This document shows, piece by piece, positions 16,338-26,321 of a DNA stretch of 54,287 nt. Under the pieces are notes generated by a model that saw only the letters and a list, made by a program, of their open reading frames with translations, ran no database searches and had not been told where the DNA came from. The translations under genes and the position numbers were made by a program. The first letter of the stretch is position 1, and each line of letters opens with the position of its first letter. Source of the stretch: Comamonadaceae bacterium (GTDB taxonomy: Bacteria; Pseudomonadota; Gammaproteobacteria; Burkholderiales; Burkholderiaceae_C). The stretch spans positions 1 through 54,287 of the forward strand of contig CANBYM010000005.1 in assembly GCA_947373605.1 (NCBI GenBank). Reading direction: 5' to 3'.

Positions 16338-17186
16338 ATGATGGCCAAACACATTCGCCTGCAGCGGCGTATCGCCTTTTGGGTGGTCGCACTCACTGCA
16401 TTTCTTGGATTTTCCGTTTACGCCCAGACTGCTCCAAACGCTCAAGTTTTCCATTTTGGTGTTGCGCCACATACCAGCGCACGCGTGATCCTGGAGATGT
16501 ACCAACCACTGCGTGTTCAGCTGGAAAAGGCGCTAGGCGTGCCGGTCGAGATTGTCACGGCATCAGACTTTACGGAGTTCGCCAAGCGTATGCTGAACCA
16601 GGAATACGACATTGCGGTTACCACCGGGCATCAGGCCAGGCTGGCACAGACGGACGCAGGGTACCTACCTTTAATTACCTACAGCGCGGACTTCCGGGCA
16701 GTAGCGCTGGTGTCGGGAACCAGCTCGATAAAGACAGCAAAAGAGTTGCAGGGTAAACCGGTGTTGGGGCTGTCTGCCACCTCACTGGTAACACTTTGGG
16801 GCCAACATTGGCTCAAACAAAATGGGAACCTGGATACACTGAAATACGTTAGCGCATCTGATAGCGTCGCGCGTCTGGTGCTGTCCGGTGAGGCGGCGGC
16901 CGGCTTTACATCGCTGGCCAATTATCAGAGTCTCCCGCGTGACCTGCAAAGCCAGTTGCGCTTTTTAACGATCAGCGAACCGATGGCCGGGCGCGTCTAT
17001 ATGCTCAACAAGCGTCAGTTGTCGCGTAAGGAAACCATCGATAACGCACTGACAGCATTTAGTGACAGTGCAGAAGGTAAGAGCTACTTTACCAAGTACA
17101 AGCTTGAGGGCTATCGCAAGCTCAAGCCCAAAGAACTGGAGGTCATGGAGCCCTTTGCAAAAGAGGTCCGGCAAAGCCTGCGCTGA
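16338..17186 (+). CDS. PhnD-like periplasmic binding protein (sensor partner)
   Basis: 282 residues with a signal peptide (FWVVALTAFLGFSVYAQ) and the phosphate/phosphite/phosphonate-binding protein fold: FHFGVAPHTSARVILEMYQPL, VTASDFTEFAKRML, YDIAVTTGHQARLAQ. No ABC permease is present; the next gene, 6 bases on, is a membrane hybrid kinase. This pairing is known for PhnD-like proteins that present a ligand to a sensor rather than to a transporter. The bound ligand cannot be read from sequence and need not be a phosphonate. ATG 16338 follows GGGAGGA. Confidence 0.8.
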   Translation: MMAKHIRLQRRIAFWVVALTAFLGFSVYAQTAPNAQVFHFGVAPHTSARVILEMYQPLRVQLEKALGVPVEIVTASDFTEFAKRMLNQEYDIAVTTGHQARLAQTDAGYLPLITYSADFRAVALVSGTSSIKTAKELQGKPVLGLSATSLVTLWGQHWLKQNGNLDTLKYVSASDSVARLVLSGEAAAGFTSLANYQSLPRDLQSQLRFLTISEPMAGRVYMLNKRQLSRKETIDNALTAFSDSAEGKSYFTKYKLEGYRKLKPKELEVMEPFAKEVRQSLR

Positions 17187-17192
17187 AACACG

Positions 17193-19109
17193 ATGACAAG
17201 AATGCCCCTTACGCTGAGTTCCGTTCGAGGAAGGTTGCTGCTGGCGGCAGTTCTAATCGAGCTGGTGATGCTGACGCTGTTGGTGTCCAACAGCCTTCGC
17301 CTTGTGAACAAATACATGTTCGAGCAAGTTACGCAGCACGCGCGGCAGATCACGCCGGTGCTGACGGCGGCCATCGTCGCACCACTAGCCCAACGCGACT
17401 ATGCAACGGTGCAATCGGTGCTGGATGAGAGTCTGAGCAACAGCGGCGTCAAATATCTGCTGGTCAGTGATGCGCAGGGGAATCCCGTTGCCAGCAGTGG
17501 TTGGAAGGCCGGTGTTCCATTGCCTACTCCGGATACACAGCTTGACGTAGACAAGCTCAAAGTGGATCCGGTTTACCACGTAAAAAACGAAATTCTGATG
17601 TTTCAACAGCCTATGGGAAACATCCAATTCGGGCTGGACATGTCCAATATTCTGGTTGCCAGACAAGCACTGCTGACCCAGGGTTCCTTGATTGCGATGG
17701 TCGAGTTGCTGATGTCATTTGTGCTGTTGTCCGGCCTGGTGTTCTGGATGACGCGTCATCTTGCTGAACTGACGCGCGCCAGTAACGACGTAGCTTCCGG
17801 CAACCTGACCCCTGCACCAGTGAAAGAGGGGCCCGATGAGTTGGGGCAACTGGGCGTCGCGTTCAATGTCATGTCCCGCACCATCCATGATCGTGTCAGT
17901 GAGCTTACTGAGGCGAAAGACACTGCCGAGGTCGCCAACCGCGCCAAGAGTGAATTCCTTGCCAACATGAGCCATGAGATCCGTACCCCGATGAACGGTA
18001 TTATGGGTATGACTGACCTAGTTCTGGATACCTCGTTGACGGCGCAGCAGCGCACCTACTTGCAGGCCGTTAAGCAGTCTTCGGAATCATTGTTGGTGGT
18101 GATCAACGATATTCTTGACTTCTCGAAAATTGAAGCAGGCAAGCTGGCGATTGAGACGATTCCGTTCTCATTGCACGATACGATCGAACAGATGCTCTTG
18201 CCATTGCGCATGCGTGCCATAGATAAGCAATTACAGTTGGAATTGGAACTGCAAGAAGGTATGCCAACTCACTATGCCGGTGACCCGGGCCGCATACGCC
18301 AGGTGATTACCAACCTGATTGGAAACGCCATCAAATTTACCGAACGTGGCACGGTTCGGCTCTTGATTGAAGCTGATGGAATCTATTCGCCGCTGCTGCA
18401 CTTTCGCGTTCAAGATACGGGAATCGGCATTCCAAAGGACAAGCAAAACCTGATCTTTGAAGCCTTCACCCAGGCGGATAGCTCTACTACACGCAATTTC
18501 GGTGGCACGGGTTTGGGCTTGAGCATCTCCAGCAAACTGGTGCACATGATGGGTGGCTCTATTTGGTTGGAGTCTTTGGCGGGCCAGGGCAGCACCTTTC
18601 ATTTCACCTTGAACCTACGCCCGCTTACAGATCAGCCATCCTTGTCGCCACCAGTGCCGGTGACCAACGCAGCGCCATCGCTATCGGACGCAGGATCTGA
18701 CTCGAAGACTGAATGTGTGCTGGATATACTTCTAGTAGAAGACCACCCGATCAATCAATTGTTGGCCATTAAGTTGCTTGAGCGCGAAGGCCATAAGGTA
18801 ACGCTGGCGGAGAACGGCCAGACCGGGCTACAGGCTGTGATGGAGAAGCAGTTTGATGTGGTGTTTATGGACATGCAAATGCCGGTCATGAATGGACTTG
18901 AAGCAACGCGCTGCATCCGGGAGTTCGAAAAGACTGCAGGTCGCAAGCCGGTCGTCATTATTGCCATCACGGCCAACGCGATGCCCGCGGATCGTGCCGC
19001 GTGCGCCGAGGCCGGCATGGACCGGTTTTTAAGTAAGCCGTTTAAGGCTGTTGATATTCAAGAAATGCTGCAAGGTATTTCTAAGAATACATCGCCAGTT
19101 CAAGCGTAA
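17193..19109 (+). CDS. Membrane hybrid sensor histidine kinase (HAMP-HisKA-HATPase-REC)
   Basis: 638 residues: membrane segment about 14-32, periplasmic sensor domain about 35-165, second membrane segment about 168-188, HAMP about 190-243, HisKA with [12 protein letters not shown] (His near 261), HATPase_c ([18 protein letters not shown]) and a C-terminal REC ([14 protein letters not shown], Asp near 559). It should sense the ligand state of the PhnD-like protein and run an internal phosphorelay. No HPt protein or output regulator lies next to it, so the downstream target is elsewhere. The last ten bases overlap the convergent 63-residue gene. Confidence 0.88.
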   Translation: MTRMPLTLSSVRGRLLLAAVLIELVMLTLLVSNSLRLVNKYMFEQVTQHARQITPVLTAAIVAPLAQRDYATVQSVLDESLSNSGVKYLLVSDAQGNPVASSGWKAGVPLPTPDTQLDVDKLKVDPVYHVKNEILMFQQPMGNIQFGLDMSNILVARQALLTQGSLIAMVELLMSFVLLSGLVFWMTRHLAELTRASNDVASGNLTPAPVKEGPDELGQLGVAFNVMSRTIHDRVSELTEAKDTAEVANRAKSEFLANMSHEIRTPMNGIMGMTDLVLDTSLTAQQRTYLQAVKQSSESLLVVINDILDFSKIEAGKLAIETIPFSLHDTIEQMLLPLRMRAIDKQLQLELELQEGMPTHYAGDPGRIRQVITNLIGNAIKFTERGTVRLLIEADGIYSPLLHFRVQDTGIGIPKDKQNLIFEAFTQADSSTTRNFGGTGLGLSISSKLVHMMGGSIWLESLAGQGSTFHFTLNLRPLTDQPSLSPPVPVTNAAPSLSDAGSDSKTECVLDILLVEDHPINQLLAIKLLEREGHKVTLAENGQTGLQAVMEKQFDVVFMDMQMPVMNGLEATRCIREFEKTAGRKPVVIIAITANAMPADRAACAEAGMDRFLSKPFKAVDIQEMLQGISKNTSPVQA

Positions 19110-19291
19110 GTATTGACGTTGTTTCCAGTGCTTGGCGTCGGATTTGAAACTGCGGCTGTTTGTGGTGCGGGGACCGGAGTTTTGGTCGCTGCCGTTCCGT
19201 CGTTATCGCCGTCGGCATCTGCCCCTGCCCCTGCGACTTTGCCTGTAGGCAGTGGGATGTTGACGGCGGTGACGCCGGAGATAGCGGACAT
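19100..19291 (-). CDS. 63-residue acidic, proline-rich small protein (unknown)
   Basis: ATG at 19291 is preceded by AAGGAA at good spacing. The product has no hydrophobic signal; it contains [15 protein letters not shown] in the middle, a Pro/Thr/Ala-rich stretch ([16 protein letters not shown]) and ends GNNVNTYA. The alternating acidic run DADGDND recalls calcium-binding loops (DxDxDG) but is single. I recall similar unannotated small proteins in Comamonadaceae, which supports a real gene, but this was not searched. It diverges from the ATP-grasp pair across a 145-base region with a PmrA/QseB-type box, so it may be co-regulated with it or be its substrate. Confidence 0.6.
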   Translation of the reverse strand: MSAISGVTAVNIPLPTGKVAGAGADADGDNDGTAATKTPVPAPQTAAVSNPTPSTGNNVNTYA

Positions 19292-19361
19292 GGTATTCCT
19301 TAAGTAGTTATTTGTGAGTTATCGGCTGATCTGCGCGTAACATGACCCAGAGCGCTTTCGC

Positions 19362-19378
19362 CTTAAGCAATCCTTAAG
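19362..19378. promoter_or_regulatory. PmrA/QseB-type box CTTAAG-N5-CTTAAG
   Basis: Two CTTAAG half-sites (19362-19367 and 19373-19378) with 5 bases between, inside a perfect direct repeat CCTTAAGCAA of 11-base period. This matches the direct-repeat box of OmpR-family regulators PmrA/BasR and QseB. The box sits 59 bases upstream of the 110-residue gene and 71 bases from the divergent 63-residue gene. Because CTTAAG is its own complement, it could serve both directions. The cognate regulator is not in the window; KdpE, the only OmpR-family regulator here, recognises a different site. Confidence 0.55.
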
Positions 19379-19436
19379 CAAGTAAGCGATACCGTACGCA
19401 ATAGTGTGCAGATGTACGGAATTGTTGGGAGATGCA

Positions 19437-19769
19437 ATGCACCATATGTACGAAGAATTATTCACGGATGCCGAAATCGGCACAGTGATCGAACAGGCCA
19501 TGATTTATATGTGCGCCTGTCCTGCCCAAGTTGCGACCACGCTGCGCACCGTGCGCGAGTTGCACCGCTACCAGCAGCGGTGCATGGTTTCGCCCAAAGC
19601 CAACAAGACCGTGCATGCGGAAATTGCAAACGCGGCCGTGGCTGCGCACAGCGTGCTACAGGAATGTCTTCTCAAAATCATTGAATTGGAAGGCTGGGAT
19701 CGCAAAACCTTGCAAATGCCCGCTGATTTGCGGGAATTCCAGTTGCGGGAGCTCAACGACGGAGCGTAA
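19437..19769 (+). CDS. Unknown 110-residue protein upstream of the ATP-grasp gene
   Basis: ATG 19437 follows GGGAG; an earlier in-frame start is possible but has no ribosome site. The product appears largely helical, with a CAC pair in MYMCACP-like context (YMCACPAQVATT), His/Tyr/Gln-rich HRYQQRC, and an amphipathic C-terminal half ending REFQLRELNDGA. No signal peptide and no domain is recognised. The stop lies 26 bases before the ATG of the ATP-grasp protein, so they very probably form an operon behind the CTTAAG box. Possible roles: partner, chaperone or substrate-binding subunit of that enzyme. Confidence 0.65.
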   Translation: MHHMYEELFTDAEIGTVIEQAMIYMCACPAQVATTLRTVRELHRYQQRCMVSPKANKTVHAEIANAAVAAHSVLQECLLKIIELEGWDRKTLQMPADLREFQLRELNDGA

Positions 19770-20903
19770 AAACCGTGGTTCTTGAGGAAATAGGTATGGT
19801 TCCCATCAAGGGACTGCCCGCATTGCTGCGCATGGCGCCAACAGCGCTTACAGACATGGTTGCGCAGGTGGCTTCAAGCAACGACGCTGCCAACAGCTAT
19901 TTGCAAATGTTTTATGTAGGGATGGCGCTGGACCAGAGTTCGTTTGCGCTGGAAATGCAGGCAATGGCACTTGAGCATCGTCGCCTCTACCGTATCAAAG
20001 GGCCGGACATTCCCAAGGTCCGCTTGCTCGCCATCATGGGCCCGGGCAATATGCTGGACAACACACCGTTGGATCTCCTCATTGAAAATACCGGAGTCCG
20101 CTTGGATGTGCTGTTCATTCGTCCCGGCGATGACCTGCCCGCCACCCTTCCAGATCATGACATTGCATTCGTGGCCATCGGAGAGGGGGACAAAAGTGCA
20201 GCGCTGCTCAGCCAGGTCGGCCGTATCGTGGACGATTGGCCTCGCCCCGTCCTAAATCCTCCTTCACAAATTCAGCACTGTGCGCGGGATACGTGCTACC
20301 GCTTGTTGAAAGACATCGAGGGTCTATTGGTCCCTCGGACCTGGCGACATCGTGTAGGAGAAGATTGCCGGTTTGAATTTCCGGTCACGATCCGCCCGAT
20401 TGATACGCACGGCGGAAACGGCATGTCCCGTGTCAACGACGCGCTCGAATTGGCACACTATTTCGCAAGCGTTACGGCTGCTGAGTATTACGTTGCGCAG
20501 TACATCGACTACCAATCGCCGGATGGTAAGTTCAGGAAAATAAGGATTGTGCTGATAGAGGGAAAGCCCTACATCTGCCACTTGGCGATTTCGGACAGCT
20601 GGATTGTTCATTACCTCTCCGCAGGCATGGATACCTCCGCGGACAAACGCGAAGAGGAAGCGCAACTCATGCAAACTTTTGACACGGGTTTTGCCTCGAA
20701 GTACCAGCGACCAATTGAAGCCACTGCGCTGCAGTTGGGCTTGGACTATGTAACCATTGACTGCGCCGAGCTAGCAGACGGAAGACTCCTGATCTTTGAA
20801 GTGGACTCGCGAGGCCTGGTGCACGCTCAGGACTCGGTAGAGCTGTATCCCTACAAGCCCCCGGTCATGCAAAAGGCATTTGACGCCTTTGAGGCCATGC
20901 TCA

Positions 20904-21944
<1,041 letters not shown>

Positions 21945-22044
21945 GGCAGTCCTTCAGATCAATGCAATGGCCTGAGCCTAGCAGTTTGGCAAATTCCTTG
22001 CTGTGTGGTGAGAACTGCGCTGTGCCGGACCGGTAGTGAAAGTG

Positions 22045-22058
22045 TTGACAAATATCAA
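22045..22058 (+). promoter_or_regulatory. FNR-like box TTGAC-AAAT-ATCAA with class II promoter spacing
   Basis: Nine of ten conserved FNR positions match, centred at 22051.5. TATATT at 22080-22085 could be the -10 element; transcription would then start near 22092, placing the box at about -41, the classical activating position. A haemerythrin gene under an oxygen regulator makes biological sense. Confidence 0.6.
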
Positions 22059-22131
22059 GGTTTTGGATTTGCCAAGGTCTATATTCGTATAAAAGCGGGT
22101 GATTGGTTCAACCGCTATCGGGGGAGGTTAT

Positions 22132-22557
22132 ATGCGTATCGAATGGGATGCCCGTTACAACATTGCAGACGAGCAGATCAACCATCAGCACAAATACCTG
22201 TTTCAATTGGCCAACCGATTTCTGGCAGCGGACTCAAAGAGCGAATTGTTGGACTGTGCTCAAAGCCTGTACGAATATACGCAAAGCCATTTTGCCTACG
22301 AAGAAGCACTCATGCTGGAGCACCACTTTCCAGAATATGACCAGCACGTTATTTCCCACAAGCACCTGATAGACAGACTCGCCGCACTGCGCGGCCATAT
22401 TTCCGGGGATTCGCTGGATAAGCTGGAACTCAAAAACTTCATGGGGCACTGGGCCCTTTTTCACATTCCCGAGGCCGATGCCCGGCTCGCGGACTATTTG
22501 TTTGAGGGTGACACCCAGCGTGCAGAGCTGTCACCCGGCAATTCAACGCGATATTGA
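22132..22557 (+). CDS. Bacteriohaemerythrin
   Basis: 141 residues, a single-domain haemerythrin four-helix bundle with a di-iron site that binds oxygen reversibly. Ligands visible: His20, His53 and Glu57 (HxxxE), His72 and His76 (HxxxH), His106, His111 and Asp116 (HIPEAD). The start at MRIEWDARYNI is fixed by GGGGAGG; the longer upstream frame has no ribosome site. Single-domain forms store or deliver oxygen, protect anaerobic enzymes, or supply membrane methane or nitrogen systems. It is followed by a second, different haemerythrin gene. Confidence 0.9.
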   Translation: MRIEWDARYNIADEQINHQHKYLFQLANRFLAADSKSELLDCAQSLYEYTQSHFAYEEALMLEHHFPEYDQHVISHKHLIDRLAALRGHISGDSLDKLELKNFMGHWALFHIPEADARLADYLFEGDTQRAELSPGNSTRY

Positions 22558-22605
22558 ACGTTGCAGCGCAGCGGTGCCGCTTGGTTCATTGACAGGAGCA
22601 TATGG

Positions 22606-23046
22606 ATGTTTATTCAATGGAGTGACGAACTTGCGATTGGCAATGTGTTGATTGACACGCAGCACCGCATGTTGATGATGTTGTGCCGAAAGCTGGACAT
22701 CGCGATCAAAATGCAACAATCCGAGCAGACGATTCAGCGGATCATGCTAGAAGTTAAAAAGTTCGCTGAATTTCATTTCGTTAGTGAGCAAAACTTGATG
22801 CACGAGATCGGCTACCCCGATGTGCAAGACCACTCCAAGTTGCACCTTGCCTTGTTGGTTGAACTGCAGGTGGAATTCTCCAAGATACGGCACCGCACCG
22901 AATTTCCCGAAGATCTCCTGTACTACTTACACCAATGGTTATCTGATCACATCAAAGGTGAAGATGCCAAGATCGCGGAGTTCCTGCGCAAGTGTCCGGC
23001 CCGCCCCATAGGGGACGGTTTGTACGGTGAATACCGGCTTGCCTGA
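22606..23046 (+). CDS. Second bacteriohaemerythrin
   Basis: 146 residues from ATG 22606, with AGGAG 7 bases upstream. It shares the xxIxWSDELAIGNxxID opening with the first copy. Di-iron ligands: His20 (DTQH), HxxxE in FHFVSEQN, HxxxH in DHSKLH and HIKGED at the C-terminus. The sequence between these motifs differs much from the first copy, so this is an old duplication or a separate acquisition rather than a recent tandem copy. It lies 48 bases after the first stop and probably shares its FNR-type promoter. Confidence 0.88.
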   Translation: MFIQWSDELAIGNVLIDTQHRMLMMLCRKLDIAIKMQQSEQTIQRIMLEVKKFAEFHFVSEQNLMHEIGYPDVQDHSKLHLALLVELQVEFSKIRHRTEFPEDLLYYLHQWLSDHIKGEDAKIAEFLRKCPARPIGDGLYGEYRLA

Positions 23047-23093
23047 ACTGCGCAGTAAATCGCACACTATGTGACCTAGCGCAAGTAGTGGTG

Positions 23094-23113
23094 GATTGGT
23101 CTACTGTCCAATC
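23094..23113. promoter_or_regulatory. Inverted repeat GATTGG-N8-CCAATC before the kinase start
   Basis: Perfect 6-base arms (23094-23099, 23108-23113) end 5 bases before the kinase ATG. Formed in mRNA, the hairpin would cover the ribosome site and could limit translation; as DNA it could be an operator, for example for autoregulation by the regulator of the same operon. Confidence 0.3.
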
Positions 23114-23118
23114 AGAGC

Positions 23119-25116
23119 ATGGAATCCACGTCGTTACGTTCAGTAAGGTATGTTGCGCTGCTAGCGGCGCTCACGATCGTGGCCATAACTATGTCAGTGA
23201 GCTTCCTGTTGTGGAGTTTGCGCGTCCGGGAGCTCAATCACGCCAAGCTGGAAACCATCAGTGTGACCCGCATGTTGATGGAGCAAACAGAACAAAGCCT
23301 GGCCAGCACGGACCTGACGCTGCGGGGGGTTCAAGAGCGACTGATGACTTCATTTGGCAGAAAAATTGCGCTCGACAGCGGTCCGGTCAGTTTGTTGCTC
23401 AGTTCGCGGGTTTCGGGCTTGCGCCATTTGCGCACACTTTTTATCGTGGACAGCAACGGCCACGTAATCAATTCATCGCGCCCTGACTCACCACTGAACG
23501 CCTCGGTGCAGGATCGCACCTATTTCAATGTTTTCCTGCAAGGGCATACTGATCGGTTGTTCATTGACAAGCCGGTTCGCAGCCGTCGCGACAATGCCTG
23601 GACGCTGAATATTTCGCGCCCTCTGTACGAAGCCGATGGAAGCCTTCGCGGTGTCGTTGTTGCCACCATGGGCATCGTGGACTTTGAGCAGACCTACAGT
23701 GCAATGCAAATTGACTATGCACGTCCGATTGGAATTTATCTTTCCGACGGAACGCTCATTGCCAGCCTGCCGCATCGCGAAAACCTGATTGGCACCCAAG
23801 TGCCGGAACTGACCCATGAAACGCTGCCCAGTGCGGACCATGAGATCCGCAACATCGAGCATCGCAGTGGCGATGGGGGGCGGGAGTGGTTCACACTGGG
23901 GCGCCTGACCGGCTTTCCACTGTTTATCGGTGTTACAGATGACGTGGACTTGAGCCTTGCCTCCTGGCGCGAAACGGCCATACCGATCGGACTCGGCGCT
24001 TTGCTGGTGTGTGTATTCACCGCACTAGTGGCACTTTTCCTGGTGGAAAAGCTCAAGCGCAAAGCGGCACTGAGCTCCGCTCTGGATGCTGCCAATAACC
24101 GTTACCAACACACCATCAACGCAGCGATGGATGCCATAGTGGCCATTGACGGGGAAGATCGCATCGTCCTCTTTAACCCCGCTGCCGAGGCAATGTTTGA
24201 GCGCAGTGCTTCGCAGGTTCTGGGGCAATCGCTGGAGATACTCATACCCGTTAAGCACGGTGTGCAGCGCATGCCTGTGTCCTTGCGCTCGCCAATGAAG
24301 ATTTCGGGGTACAGAGCCGACGGTATCGAATTTCCAATCGAGTCCACACTGTCGCATACCGAAATCGCGGGCTCCACGCAGACAACGCTGGTATTTCGGG
24401 ACGTCACCGAGCAGCGCAGGATTGAGGCGGATTTGCATCAGGCCAACATCCAGTTGCGTGCCTTGGCCGCTTCGCAACAGGAAGTGCGCGAGCAAGAGCG
24501 CAAACGCATCTCGGGAGAGTTGCACGATGACTTGAGTCAGCAGCTCACTGGCCTCAAACTCGGCTTCTCCTGGCTCAGCAGCCGTATCAAGGAAGGGCGT
24601 GCCACCGCGGCACACCAACTGGAGGAAATGCGCCAGCAGCTGGACACCGCTATCACCTCGGTGCGGCGCATCGCAGCGGAAATGCGGCCCCGCGTGTTGG
24701 ATGACCTGGACTTCGGACAGGCGCTGACATGGCAGACCTCTGAATTTACAAAATACAGCGACCTGAAGATCGAACTTGATTTGCCTGCGGCCGGCTTGGT
24801 TAAGGACGAAAAGCTGGCCACCGCCTTGTTTCGCATTGTTCAGGAGTCCCTGACCAATGTTGTGCGTCATGCGAATGCCAGCAGCGTTCATATCGGCCTG
24901 GTGATGGAAGGCGAGACCTTGCAGCTGACCATACGGGATGACGGCAAAGGCTTTTCCACGGCGCCTCGACATGACGGTATCGGCGTAGTCGGCATGCGTG
25001 AGCGATGCAGCGCTAATGGCGCAAATTTTCAAATACTTAGCCACGAAGGAAGGGGCACAACGGTCGAAGTGACCGTCAAGCTCGCCCCGCAAAAATCAAT
25101 GGAGAAAGCGCTATGA
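23119..25116 (+). CDS. Membrane sensor kinase, Cache-PAS-HisKA_3 (NarX/DegS type)
   Basis: 665 residues: membrane segment about 12-33, periplasmic double-Cache-like domain about 40-275, membrane segment about 287-312, PAS about 328-440 (HTINAAMDAIVAIDGEDRIV), then HisKA_3 with ERKRISGELHDDLSQQL (His near 469) and a HATPase_c (DDGKGFS). This kinase type partners NarL/FixJ regulators, and the next gene encodes one with a four-base overlap. It lies directly upstream of the electron-conduit genes, so it may sense an extracellular acceptor, donor or organic acid and switch the conduit on. Confidence 0.87.
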   Translation: MESTSLRSVRYVALLAALTIVAITMSVSFLLWSLRVRELNHAKLETISVTRMLMEQTEQSLASTDLTLRGVQERLMTSFGRKIALDSGPVSLLLSSRVSGLRHLRTLFIVDSNGHVINSSRPDSPLNASVQDRTYFNVFLQGHTDRLFIDKPVRSRRDNAWTLNISRPLYEADGSLRGVVVATMGIVDFEQTYSAMQIDYARPIGIYLSDGTLIASLPHRENLIGTQVPELTHETLPSADHEIRNIEHRSGDGGREWFTLGRLTGFPLFIGVTDDVDLSLASWRETAIPIGLGALLVCVFTALVALFLVEKLKRKAALSSALDAANNRYQHTINAAMDAIVAIDGEDRIVLFNPAAEAMFERSASQVLGQSLEILIPVKHGVQRMPVSLRSPMKISGYRADGIEFPIESTLSHTEIAGSTQTTLVFRDVTEQRRIEADLHQANIQLRALAASQQEVREQERKRISGELHDDLSQQLTGLKLGFSWLSSRIKEGRATAAHQLEEMRQQLDTAITSVRRIAAEMRPRVLDDLDFGQALTWQTSEFTKYSDLKIELDLPAAGLVKDEKLATALFRIVQESLTNVVRHANASSVHIGLVMEGETLQLTIRDDGKGFSTAPRHDGIGVVGMRERCSANGANFQILSHEGRGTTVEVTVKLAPQKSMEKAL

Positions 25117-25760
25117 AACTCGAAGTATTAGTAGCCGATGACCACGCCATCATCCGTGATGGCTTGAAGAAAATTCTGGCCGATACAGAAGATATGGTGG
25201 TCGCCGGCGAAGCAGCCAATGGCAATGCGGTCATGGAGCAAGTGCGCGCACGCGCTTGGAGTTTGCTGGTTTTGGATATCTCCATGCCAGGCCGAAACGG
25301 TCTGGAACTGATCCGCATGGTCAATGCCGAGTGCCCACGCCTGCCCATACTGGTGTTTAGCATGCACCATGAAGAACAATATGCGGTGCGCGCAATCCGC
25401 GCCGGTGCTTCCGGTTACCTTTCGAAAGAGGGTGACACCGACTTGCTGCTGCCGGCTATGCGCAAGGTTGCGTTCGGTGGTGTGTTTATCAGTCCCACGG
25501 TGGCCGAGCTGCTGGCCACCGATGCGTCACCGCATAAAGAGGTAATGCCCCACACTTTGCTCACCGACCGGGAATTCGAGGTGTTCAGCCGCCTTGTCCG
25601 GGGTGTGCGCCTCACCTCCATCGGCGATGAACTCTCCCTGAGTGTGAAGACGGTCAGTACCCATAAGACCCATATCCTCAACAAGATGAACATGAGCAGT
25701 CCCGTGGATCTGGTGCGTTACGCGATGGACCACAAGCTGCTGGATGAATCAACGCTGTAA
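25113..25760 (+). CDS. NarL/FixJ-family response regulator
   Basis: 215 residues: REC domain (about 3-118, acceptor Asp55 in LLVLDISMPGRNG, DDHAIIRDG at the N-terminus) and a LuxR-type HTH (about 147-205: LTDREFEVFSRLVRGVRLTSIGDELSLSVKTVSTH). It receives phosphate from the overlapping kinase and regulates transcription. A perfect palindrome 23 bases after its stop and upstream of the cytochrome operon is a good candidate for its binding site. Confidence 0.9.
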   Translation: MKLEVLVADDHAIIRDGLKKILADTEDMVVAGEAANGNAVMEQVRARAWSLLVLDISMPGRNGLELIRMVNAECPRLPILVFSMHHEEQYAVRAIRAGASGYLSKEGDTDLLLPAMRKVAFGGVFISPTVAELLATDASPHKEVMPHTLLTDREFEVFSRLVRGVRLTSIGDELSLSVKTVSTHKTHILNKMNMSSPVDLVRYAMDHKLLDESTL

Positions 25761-25782
25761 AACAGTCGACCAGCTTCAACAA

Positions 25783-25798
25783 ATAGGAATTTTCCTAT
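25783..25798. promoter_or_regulatory. 16-base inverted repeat ATAGGAA-TT-TTCCTAT upstream of the electron-conduit operon
   Basis: Perfect 7-base arms (25783-25789, 25792-25798) lie 115 bases before the cytochrome start. A partial copy AGGAAAATT occurs at about 25841-25849. NarL/FixJ-type dimers often bind such short palindromes, and the adjacent gene encodes one. The same site could also act as a weak terminator of the regulator gene, but no T run follows. Confidence 0.45.
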
Positions 25799-25913
25799 GA
25801 CCAGTTTCAGCCTCCGCCTATATCGCAGTCGGCCCCGTTTCAGGAAAATTGAGTTAGTAAAAAGTGCGTATGGGCGCACGGTATCTGTTTAACGTCAACT
25901 TAAGGTGAACGCT

Positions 25914-26270
25914 ATGGTCTCAACATCACGTACAGTTTTAGTCGGTTTGGCAACAGCCACTTTGGCAGCCGCATTCGCGCCCTCCGCATGGGCCGTCGAC
26001 GCCGAAGCCGCCAAGTCGCTGGCTCGCCAAAACAATTGCTTCAAATGCCACGCCGTTGACAAAGACAAAGACGGTCCGGCCTACAACAAGGTGGCCGAAA
26101 AGTACCGTGGAAAGGCCAACGCTGAAACGCGCCTGATCGAACACGTCACCTCCGGTGAGAAGGCGAAGTTCCCCGATGGCCATGAAGAGGAGCACAAGGT
26201 CGTCAAGACCTCGCCTCCAAAAGACATGGCACAGATCAAGAACTTGGTCGAGTGGATTTTGTCGCAATAA
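25914..26270 (+). CDS. Monohaem class I cytochrome c (MtoD-like)
   Basis: 118 residues from ATG 25914 (AAGG upstream), exported by the signal RTVLVGLATATLAAAFAPSAWA. One haem site, NNCFKCH, lies near residue 45 and a likely axial Met in SPPKDM near the C-terminus. It is a small soluble periplasmic electron shuttle. A monohaem class I cytochrome next to mtoA, mtoB and cymA is the gene set described for Sideroxydans (mtoD). It would carry electrons between the decahaem protein and the inner-membrane quinone enzyme or oxidases. Confidence 0.8.
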   Translation: MVSTSRTVLVGLATATLAAAFAPSAWAVDAEAAKSLARQNNCFKCHAVDKDKDGPAYNKVAEKYRGKANAETRLIEHVTSGEKAKFPDGHEEEHKVVKTSPPKDMAQIKNLVEWILSQ

Positions 26271-26321
26271 GTTTTTTGGCCCGGTTTAACTGACATCAGT
26301 ATTTTTGGGAAAGGGTTGGCC

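Noticed and set aside
19113-19307. Plus-strand frame of 64 codons in the same place as the 63-residue minus-strand gene
   Set aside because: Starts without a ribosome site right after the kinase stop; the minus-strand frame has AAGGAA and a sensible polar product.
25783-25798. Palindrome as a transcription terminator of the regulator gene
   Set aside because: AT-rich arms with a 2-base centre and no T run; an operator reading is more plausible.
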